Shown: positions 31,901 through 37,874 of the stretch, piece after piece
Numbering within the stretch: the stretch's first letter is position 1
Layout of the letters: each line of letters begins with the position of its first letter
Source: an uncultured Alphaproteobacteria bacterium
GTDB lineage: Bacteria; Pseudomonadota; Alphaproteobacteria; HIMB59
Direction of reading: 5' to 3'
Assembly: GCA_902575725.1 (NCBI GenBank)
Contig: CACGSS010000004.1
Span: 1-37,874, forward strand
Length of the DNA stretch: 37,874 bases
Made by a program: the position numbers and the translations under genes
The notes under the pieces: model-generated
The model's input: the letters and a program-made list of their open reading frames with translations, nothing else
Databases searched by the model: none
Told to the model about the DNA's origin: nothing

Positions 31901-32494
31901 ATGAGAAAAATTGAATTCTGGTACTCAATTGGAAGTACATATACTTACCTCTCCACGCAAAGATTAGCGCAGATAGAGACTGAAAATGAAGTTGTATTTG
32001 AATGGTGTCCTTTCAGTGTGAGATCAAGAATGATTGAAATGGAGAATGTCCCTTTTATGGCTGAAAAAAAAAGAGATAAGATTGATTATATGTGGCGGGA
32101 TGTTCAGAGAAGAGCTAACTTCTATGGATTTGAAGCAAAAGTACCTGCTCCCTACCCACTTAAAGAGTTCGATTTAGCTAACAAAGTTGCAATTTTGGGA
32201 AAAGATCAAGGGTGGATCAAAGAATATACTATTTTAACCTATAAAAAGTGGTTTTTAGACCATTTGGAGCCTGGATCAGAGCCAAATCTGAGTTCTACTC
32301 TTAAAGAAATTGGACTTGATTCAGATAGTTTAATAAAACAAGCTCAAACAGACGAAATTGAACAAAAATATTTAAAAAACACAGAAATGGCCAAAAATAA
32401 AGGCATTTTTGGAAGTCCCACATTTATCGTTGAAAATGAGGTTTTTTGGGGAGACGACAGATGTGAAGATGCCATAAAATGGCTTTCAAAATAA
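31901..32494 (+). CDS. 2-hydroxychromene-2-carboxylate isomerase-like (DsbA/kappa-GST fold) protein
   Basis: The 197-residue protein has the thioredoxin-fold kappa-GST / HCCA isomerase pattern. The N-terminal FWYSIGSTYTYLS carries the active Ser at the position used by Ser11 in these enzymes. FSVRSRMIEMENVPF and FDLANKVAILGKDQGW follow, and the C-terminal GIFGSPTFIVENEVFWGDDR is diagnostic. HCCA isomerases use glutathione in naphthalene breakdown, but most homologues in non-degraders have unknown roles in oxidative or thiol chemistry. No aromatic-degradation genes are nearby, so the biological role is open. It is followed by a 520-bp gap. Confidence 0.88.
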   Translation: MRKIEFWYSIGSTYTYLSTQRLAQIETENEVVFEWCPFSVRSRMIEMENVPFMAEKKRDKIDYMWRDVQRRANFYGFEAKVPAPYPLKEFDLANKVAILGKDQGWIKEYTILTYKKWFLDHLEPGSEPNLSSTLKEIGLDSDSLIKQAQTDEIEQKYLKNTEMAKNKGIFGSPTFIVENEVFWGDDRCEDAIKWLSK

Positions 32495-33014
32495 TGTCTA
32501 TTTTCAATTTTTTTGCGTTTTTAGGTATATTGAAATTTTATTAAGTATAAATCCCTTGGTAATTTTATGAATTTGATTATTGATTTACTAAAAAAAATAT
32601 TGATAATATTTCAACTCAAAATCCAAATATTTCAAAAATTTTGTGAGTGTCGCAATTTACATAAGCTTTTTTACCTAAAATTGTCCAGTTTATATGATTT
32701 TCTATAGTTTTTTTGAAATCACAGATTGGACTAACTGTTTTGATAGTTTTATTGGAAAGTAATGTTAACTATCACTTAATTTAGTGCTCTAATTTGCTAT
32801 TTAATTGGATAAAATGTGTGAATATTTATTTAATTCCTTCAAAATCAAATTAATTTTCAATATTTATTCTTAATTACTCATTTTATGTTTATTTTATTTT
32901 TGATTTAGTCAGATTATTTGTTTTTTTCTTTCTAGATGTAATATATAATAAATTTAATTTAGTTAGTAAATACAGTATTTTATTATAAATATTTAATATA
33001 AATTATAATTAAGT
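32495..33014. other. 520-bp convergent intergenic region without a recognised gene
   Basis: The gap is very AT-rich and separates the end of the HCCA-isomerase-like gene from the end of typA. The only ATG-started frame of any length is 46 codons (32567-32707), with a composition typical of random AT-rich DNA. A 7-bp inverted repeat GATAGTT/AACTATC (32742-32748 and 32767-32773) encloses an 18-base loop. Right of about 32880 it is almost pure A+T. No tRNA-like fold, strong terminator or ribosome site was seen. Since nearly all other gaps here are under 130 bp, a small RNA or a decayed gene is possible, but nothing proves either. Confidence 0.6.
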
Positions 33015-34832
33015 TTATAGATTTCCAACTTTGGAAAATTTTTTTCTCTCGTTTGGATCAAGATACCTTTTTCTTAGTCTTAAGTTTTTAGGAGTAACCT
33101 CCAATAATTCGTCAGAATTGATGTAGGTCATCATTTCCTCAAGTGACATCATCCTAGGGGCAGTTAAATTTACGGCCTCATCAGAACCAGATGCTCTGAC
33201 ATTAGTTAATTGTTTTCCTTTTAGAACATTTATCTCTAAATCATTATCTCTAGTATGCTCACCGACTACCATACCTTGATAAACAGGTGTTTGGTGTTTA
33301 ACAAACATTACACCTCTATCTTGAAGCTTCCAAATAGCATAAGCTATTGCTTTACCGTTTCCTGTGGAAATTAACGCGCCTGCCCTTCTCTCTGTAATCT
33401 CCCCTTTAAATGGTTTATACGAGTGAAACACTCTATTTAATACACCAGTTCCTCTTGTGTCTGTTAAAAACTTACTTTGATAGCCAATTAGTCCTCTAGA
33501 GGGCGCAATAAATAATAACCTTGTTTTATCAATTCCAGATTTTCTCATATCTAACATATCAGCTTTTCTTTGATTCATGTTATCAATAACTATACTAGAA
33601 AACTCTTCATCTACATCTATCGTTACCTCTTCATAGGGTTCACACTTTGTCCCCTCTACATCTTTGTAAACTACTTTAGGTCTAGAAAGAGATAATTCAA
33701 AACCCTCTCGTCTCATGGTTTCTATTAAAACACCTAATTGCAATTCACCTCTTCCTCCAATTTCAAATGAATCTTTATTTTGATTTTCTGAGAAGGTAAT
33801 AGCAACGTTTGTCTCAGCCTCAGCTATTAATCTATTTCTTATTAAAGTTGATGTTACTTTTTTACCTTCAGTTCCAGCTAATGGTGAGTCATTAACCATA
33901 ATGTTTATTGACATAGTAGGAGGATCTATTGGTGAAGATTTTATTGGTGTTTCTATATCAGTTGAACAAATGGTGTCTGATACTGATGTGATTGATAAAC
34001 CTGCTATGCAAACTATATCTCCAGTGTTAACTGAGTTAACAGTTATTTTTTTAGTTCCCTCAAATTTTAAAAGTTTAGTAAGTCTTCCAGTTTCAATGAT
34101 TTTACCAGATAAGTTTAAAGCATGAACACTGTCGTTTATTTTTGCAGATCCCTGCTCTACTCTTCCAATTAGACATCTTCCTAAGTATGGATCATGGTCT
34201 AAAAGTGTTGATAACATTGCAAAAGGTCTGGTATTATCAACATCTGGTGATGGTACATGACTGATAATTTTATTTAACAGAGGCGTTAGGCTGGATCTAT
34301 CATCTGACAAATCATTAACACACCATCCACTTCTACCTGATGCATATAAAACTGGAAAATCTAATTGTTGAGTATTTGCATCAAGTGAGACAAATAAATC
34401 AAAAACTTCGTTTAACACATCATCTGGTCTTGAGTCAGATTTATCGATTTTATTGATTACTACTATCGGCTTAAGTCCTTGTTTTAAAGCCTTTCCTAAA
34501 ACAAATTTTGTCTGAGGCATTGGACCTTCTGAAGAGTCAATAAGCAAGATAACACCATCTACCATTGATAAGACACGTTCTACTTCACCACCAAAATCTG
34601 CATGTCCAGGTGTATCGATTATATTTATTCGAGTATCTTGAAAAATTATAGAAGTAGGCTTTGCTAAAATAGTTATGCCTCTCTCTTTTTCTAAATCATT
34701 AGAGTCCATAATTCTTTCTGATATTTCTTGATTATCTCTAAAAATTCCACATTGCTTCAATAAATTATCAATAAGAGTAGTTTTCCCATGATCAACATGA
34801 GCAATGATTGCAAGATTCTTAATATCGTTCAT
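33015..34832 (-). CDS. typA: Ribosome-associated GTPase TypA/BipA
   Basis: TypA is a translational GTPase that binds the ribosome and is needed for growth at low temperature and under stress. The 605-residue protein has the G1 motif AHVDHGKTT (residues about 11-19), [24 protein letters not shown] (G3), [12 protein letters not shown] (G4), a beta-barrel domain 2 and a C-terminal EF-G-like domain with [13 protein letters not shown] and the family-specific [15 protein letters not shown] end. The length is standard. It is the last gene of the leftward group dat - msrA - J-domain - typA, 26 bp after the J-domain gene. No Shine-Dalgarno is seen. Confidence 0.97.
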   Translation of the reverse strand: MNDIKNLAIIAHVDHGKTTLIDNLLKQCGIFRDNQEISERIMDSNDLEKERGITILAKPTSIIFQDTRINIIDTPGHADFGGEVERVLSMVDGVILLIDSSEGPMPQTKFVLGKALKQGLKPIVVINKIDKSDSRPDDVLNEVFDLFVSLDANTQQLDFPVLYASGRSGWCVNDLSDDRSSLTPLLNKIISHVPSPDVDNTRPFAMLSTLLDHDPYLGRCLIGRVEQGSAKINDSVHALNLSGKIIETGRLTKLLKFEGTKKITVNSVNTGDIVCIAGLSITSVSDTICSTDIETPIKSSPIDPPTMSINIMVNDSPLAGTEGKKVTSTLIRNRLIAEAETNVAITFSENQNKDSFEIGGRGELQLGVLIETMRREGFELSLSRPKVVYKDVEGTKCEPYEEVTIDVDEEFSSIVIDNMNQRKADMLDMRKSGIDKTRLLFIAPSRGLIGYQSKFLTDTRGTGVLNRVFHSYKPFKGEITERRAGALISTGNGKAIAYAIWKLQDRGVMFVKHQTPVYQGMVVGEHTRDNDLEINVLKGKQLTNVRASGSDEAVNLTAPRMMSLEEMMTYINSDELLEVTPKNLRLRKRYLDPNERKKFSKVGNL

Positions 34833-34858
34833 TGAGATAGATGTCTTATAGATTAAAA

Positions 34859-35518
34859 TTAACTATTTAAAAGCTTATTTTTTGCTTCAGTTATTAAATT
34901 AGATAAATAATTATTACCATCTTTGTCAGGATGGAACTTCTTCATTAAGTCATAATATGATTTTTTAATATCATCATCAGAAGCTCCTTTTTTAAGACCC
35001 AAAACTGATAGCGCTTCCTCCTCTGTCATTTGTGATTTGTCTGAAGAGGATGTTGATTGTTTATTTTGACTAATAATTACATTTAAAATATTAAATCCAC
35101 GAGGATCATTTATTTTTAGTTCCTCTAAGAGCTTCGATACCTCATTTTGAGATAGGGAGGAAAAAGAACGGCCTTTAAAAACTCCCTCTATAATATGAAT
35201 TGTAGCTTGACGTGATTGTAACACAATTTCAATTTGTAAATACTTAGTATTAATTTTTGGTTTAAACTTACTTCCAAAAGAAGATCGCGAAAACAAGTTT
35301 AATATAGTTAGTAATGATGAGATCCTTCGAAAAAAAAGTAAAGCAGGAGCTAAAGCAACAGGTAGAAAATTTAATTTTCCTGAAAAAATTAAAAAACATC
35401 CTAGAATTAGTATTAATGAAATAATTAAATATTTTTTATAACGAGACGATAATTGATTGCCAAAAAAAACAAAGATACATATAGCTACAATTGAAAATAA
35501 CAATAAGAGTTTAATCAT
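34859..35518 (-). CDS. Membrane-anchored J-domain protein
   Basis: The 219-residue protein has two or three N-terminal hydrophobic segments (residues about 2-20, 30-47 and 50-62) and a C-terminal J-domain: EEALSVLGLKKGASDDDIKKSYYDLMKKFHPDKDGN with the invariant HPD motif that activates DnaK-type chaperones. The middle ~90 residues (about 70-160) are polar, unrecognised and include a Ser/Gln-rich stretch. The layout resembles DjlA-like or Tim14-type membrane co-chaperones, here with the J-domain at the extreme C-terminus and thus cytoplasmic. It overlaps msrA by 4 bp. Confidence 0.85.
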   Translation of the reverse strand: MIKLLLLFSIVAICIFVFFGNQLSSRYKKYLIISLILILGCFLIFSGKLNFLPVALAPALLFFRRISSLLTILNLFSRSSFGSKFKPKINTKYLQIEIVLQSRQATIHIIEGVFKGRSFSSLSQNEVSKLLEELKINDPRGFNILNVIISQNKQSTSSSDKSQMTEEEALSVLGLKKGASDDDIKKSYYDLMKKFHPDKDGNNYLSNLITEAKNKLLNS

Positions 35519-36090
35519 CCTAAATTAATTTTTAATTGTTTAATCCTCTGCTCTCTTCCACAACTGTACTTGTAATATGTATATCTTATTGGATTTTTTT
35601 TGTAATAATCCTGATGATAATCCTCTGCAACATAAAAGTTTTTAAAAGGTAAGATCAATGTTTCTACCTTCTTTTTATGATTTTCCTGAATTTTATCTAT
35701 GTAAAAGTTAAATTTATCTATAACAATTCGATCATTGCTGAAAAGAGCGCTTTTATATGAATAACCTTTATCACAAAATTGACCAGCACCATCAAAAGGA
35801 TCAATATTTACAAAAAAAACCCTGATGATCTTATCTAAACTAACAATATCTGAGTCAAAAATAATTTCAGCCACTTCTATATGACCTGTATCACCCTTGA
35901 CAACTTCTTGATAAGTTGGATTTTCAACATGACCTCCTGAATAGCCAGATCGAACGTCAATTACACCTTTTAATTTTTCATAAACCTCCTCAACACACCA
36001 GAAACACCCACCAGCTAGGTAAATTGTATTAATTTTTGCGTAAGCTGTAATAGGTAACAATAATAAGAAAAGAAAAAGTCTAAAGATCAT
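35515..36090 (-). CDS. msrA: Peptide methionine sulfoxide reductase MsrA, exported
   Basis: MsrA reduces methionine S-sulfoxide in proteins and free form. The catalytic motif is GCFWC at 28-32 (nucleophile Cys29). GYSGGHVENPTYQEVVKGDTGHIEVAEI, FFVNIDPFDGAGQFCDKGYSYKS and VAEDYHQDYY are characteristic. The first 18 residues (MIFRLFLFLLLLPITAYA) form a signal peptide with an AYA cleavage site, so the enzyme is predicted to be periplasmic, unlike cytoplasmic MsrA. The resolving Cys position C-terminal is present in YSCGREQR. Start and end overlap its neighbours by 4 bp, so translation is coupled with dat and the J-domain gene. Confidence 0.95.
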   Translation of the reverse strand: MIFRLFLFLLLLPITAYAKINTIYLAGGCFWCVEEVYEKLKGVIDVRSGYSGGHVENPTYQEVVKGDTGHIEVAEIIFDSDIVSLDKIIRVFFVNIDPFDGAGQFCDKGYSYKSALFSNDRIVIDKFNFYIDKIQENHKKKVETLILPFKNFYVAEDYHQDYYKKNPIRYTYYKYSCGREQRIKQLKINLG

Positions 36091-36929
36091 ATTGCGTTGA
36101 TAAATAAATTACGAAACTTCAATGTATTTAGACCGGGCTTACCGTTTGAAATAGTAAATTTATCAACTTTAACTATGGGCATTACAAAATTAGTAGCACT
36201 TGTCATGAATGCTTCATCTGCATCAAGAAGGGATTTAATGGAAAATTTTTTTTCCTCAAATTTAAATTTATTTTTTTTTAATATAGATATTAATTTATGT
36301 CTTGTACAACCCTTTAAAATTCTAAAGTTAAGTGGGTGTGTAATACATTTATTTTTTTTAATAATCCAAATACTTGAGGAATTGCCCTCAGTTATCATAT
36401 TTCTATTATCAAATAATACTGCTTCATGTGATTTATTCTCTTTCGCATGATTTGCAGCTAAAACATTACCCAATAGAGAAATACTTTTAATATCTGACCT
36501 ATGCCACCTTATATCTGGGTAAAGAGATGTTTTTACACCTTTTAGTGCTAACTTATTTAAATATTCAAAGTTTTTATTAATTGAATAAATAATAATATTA
36601 GGCTTAAGTTTATCAGGGTATTTATGTTCCCTTGGGTTTTGATCCCCTCTTGTAATTTGGATGTAAATTATACCCATTTTTAATTTATTTAATTTTTTGA
36701 TTTTATTGGTGATATTAATTATTTGATTTCTATTGAATTTAGTTTTCATGTTCATTTTTTTTAAAGAAACAAACAATCTGTTTATATGAAGATTTAAATC
36801 TACTAATTCACCTTTAAATACAGCAATAACCTCATAAACCCCATCAGAGAATTGAAAACCTCTGTCTGTTACACTGACATACGATTGATTTAGAGGTTTA
36901 TATTTTCCATTAATATAACAGGTTGTCAT
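36087..36929 (-). CDS. Class IV PLP aminotransferase, D-amino-acid transaminase type
   Basis: The 280-residue fold-type IV transaminase probably interconverts D-alanine and D-glutamate, giving D-Glu for peptidoglycan. The PLP lysine is Lys148 in SDIKSISLLGNVLA, the phosphate-site Glu181 is in MITEGNSSSIW, and RGDQNPREH provides Arg100 and His102, which correspond to the Arg98/His100 carboxylate trap of Bacillus D-amino-acid aminotransferase. TSATNFVMPI near the end is also typical. Branched-chain aminotransferase is a less likely alternative because of the RxH motif. It leads the leftward operon with msrA and is divergent from the M48 protease gene. Confidence 0.82.
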   Translation of the reverse strand: MTTCYINGKYKPLNQSYVSVTDRGFQFSDGVYEVIAVFKGELVDLNLHINRLFVSLKKMNMKTKFNRNQIINITNKIKKLNKLKMGIIYIQITRGDQNPREHKYPDKLKPNIIIYSINKNFEYLNKLALKGVKTSLYPDIRWHRSDIKSISLLGNVLAANHAKENKSHEAVLFDNRNMITEGNSSSIWIIKKNKCITHPLNFRILKGCTRHKLISILKKNKFKFEEKKFSIKSLLDADEAFMTSATNFVMPIVKVDKFTISNGKPGLNTLKFRNLFINAI

Positions 36930-36958
36930 AAGAATATCTTTTTGATTATATTAATACC

Positions 36959-37762
36959 ATGATTCTTAAAAGACGAGATTTTATTAAAAAATTATCATGT
37001 GCGTGTTGTGCACCTTTATTTTTACCTTCTTGTACTGAGGTAGCTATTACAAATCGTAAACAACTCTCTATTATTTCAGATGAAAGTATCAACAAACAAG
37101 CTCTTCAAGCTTACGAACAAGTCAAAAAACAAGAAAATTTAATAGAGTCTGGGCAAAATTTTAGAGCTTTAAGAGAGGTTGGTTTCAGAGTTACGGAGTC
37201 TGTAGAAGAGTATTTTTTAAAAATGGGTCAATCAGAGTCTATAAAAAATTATAATTGGGAATTTATCTTAATTGATGACAAGGACACTCTTAATGCTTGG
37301 TGTATGCCTGGTGGTAAAATAGCTTTTTACACAGGGATCTTAGATGTTGCTGCAAATAATGATGGTTTGGCCTCAATAATGGGACATGAAATTGCTCATG
37401 CGGTTGCTCGCCACAGTGTTGAAAGGGCCAGTCAAGCATTAGCAATAAATGTCGGCACTACTATCTTGGATATTGCTTTAGAGGGCGCCCTTTCAAGTAC
37501 CTCAGCTGATGATTATTTAATAAATTTAGGTCTATCTTTACCTTTTAACAGATTACAGGAATCGGAGGCTGACTATTTAGGCTTGGCCTTTATGACAATG
37601 GCAAAATACGATAATCATGAGTCATATAGAGTCTGGCAGCGAATGGCTGAAGCTCAAAAAGGAAACGCATCACCAGAGTTTCTATCTACGCACCCTTCCC
37701 CCAAAAATCGTATTGAAAAGCTTAAAAACTGGATACCTGAAGTTGATTTAAGATTTACCTAA
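36959..37762 (+). CDS. M48 family metalloprotease, Tat-exported lipoprotein
   Basis: The 267-residue zinc protease has HEIAH at 143-147 and a downstream Glu ligand in ESEADYLG (Glu201). The N-terminus KRRDFIKKLSCACC has the twin-arginine motif RRDFIK, and LPSC with Cys25 gives a lipobox, so it should be folded before export and anchored by lipid. Members such as LoiP and YcaL degrade misassembled outer-membrane proteins. A short FNRL helical segment and the THPSP motif at the end are family-typical. It is divergent from dat with 29 bp between starts, and appears monocistronic. Substrates are unknown. Confidence 0.9.
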   Translation: MILKRRDFIKKLSCACCAPLFLPSCTEVAITNRKQLSIISDESINKQALQAYEQVKKQENLIESGQNFRALREVGFRVTESVEEYFLKMGQSESIKNYNWEFILIDDKDTLNAWCMPGGKIAFYTGILDVAANNDGLASIMGHEIAHAVARHSVERASQALAINVGTTILDIALEGALSSTSADDYLINLGLSLPFNRLQESEADYLGLAFMTMAKYDNHESYRVWQRMAEAQKGNASPEFLSTHPSPKNRIEKLKNWIPEVDLRFT

Positions 37763-37814
37763 AGCGTTGTTTTGTCATACTTTAAACAAATAAGAAATTT
37801 AATATATTTTAAGT

Positions 37815-37874
37815 ATGAACAAAGTTATTAAGTTAAAAAAGCAGTCAAAAACAAGCGAATCTGATAGCATAAAA
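37815..37874 (+). CDS. Start of an unidentified gene (3' end outside window)
   Basis: An ATG at 37815 opens a frame of 20 codons running off the right edge, beginning MNKVIKLKKQSKTSES. It is lysine- and serine-rich, and too short to identify. It lies 52 bp after the M48 protease gene on the same strand, and no Shine-Dalgarno is visible. Confidence 0.35.
   Translation, partial: MNKVIKLKKQSKTSESDSIK

Noticed and set aside
32567..32707. 46-codon frame in the long gap
   Set aside because: No Shine-Dalgarno, composition like random AT-rich sequence, and no recognised family.
1..37874. Mobile elements, CRISPR arrays, prophage or toxin-antitoxin modules
   Set aside because: No transposase, integrase, repeat-spacer arrays or paired small toxin/antitoxin genes were seen; the gene content is housekeeping.

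Overview
The window is a single AT-rich stretch (by eye under one third G+C) with tightly packed genes that often share bases. No transposase, integrase, phage gene, CRISPR array or rRNA was seen. Gene order points to an alphaproteobacterium: recG / sdhE / mfd, and the run mltB - rlpA-like - D,D-carboxypeptidase - tmk - holB - metG - tatD - metallo-beta-lactamase-fold hydrolase are arrangements typical of that class, as are the DUF6494, DUF502 and DUF2061 proteins. Base composition, small intergenic spaces and several shortened or degenerate proteins suggest a streamlined, probably marine lineage (SAR11-like or the HIMB59/AEGEAN-169 kind). The lineage is inferred from these features, not from a phylogenetic marker.

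Layout. 1-977: end of a histone-deacetylase-family gene, bioY (biotin uptake) and a 70-aa unknown. 1103-1537: aroQ. 1668-6623: a Ugp-type ABC importer (ugpB, ugpA, two tandem ugpE paralogues, ugpC) with a strong hairpin between ugpB and ugpA. 6636-9666: nadE, a cyclopropane-fatty-acid-synthase-like methyltransferase and thiL. 9644-13073: mnmH, then a run of poorly characterised envelope or small proteins (DUF3108, double DUF2061, a 115-aa membrane protein, a 59-aa DUF6494 protein, DUF502). 13062-18601: recG facing sdhE and mfd, with recG and sdhE start codons overlapping inside one CATG. 18591-20695: a 2-oxoglutarate-dependent oxygenase, a glycine-zipper lipoprotein, an IsdG-type heme-degrading monooxygenase and a converging 120-aa protein. 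20762-20851: tRNA-Ser(UGA). 20957-23299: a TauE/SafE exporter, a membrane protein and an LldD-type 2-hydroxy-acid dehydrogenase.

23371-30736 is one long same-strand block joining cell-wall turnover (MltB-type transglycosylase, degenerate RlpA, penicillin-binding carboxypeptidase) to nucleotide, replication and translation genes (tmk, holB, metG) and two hydrolases. 30750-32494 holds a small secreted protein, a YbaK-type deacylase, a membrane protein and an HCCA-isomerase-like thioredoxin-fold protein. A 520-bp convergent gap follows, unusually long here and without a recognisable gene. 33015-36929 reads leftward as dat - msrA - J-domain membrane protein - typA. The window ends with a Tat-exported M48 lipoprotein protease and the start of an unidentified gene.

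No clearly new multi-gene system stands out. The points most worth a second look are the ancient tandem duplication of ugpE sharing one binding protein and one ATPase, the RlpA-position protein whose catalytic core appears eroded, the CATG-shared recG/sdhE starts, the shortened Mfd, the IsdG-like protein facing a second small protein, and the 520-bp gap.
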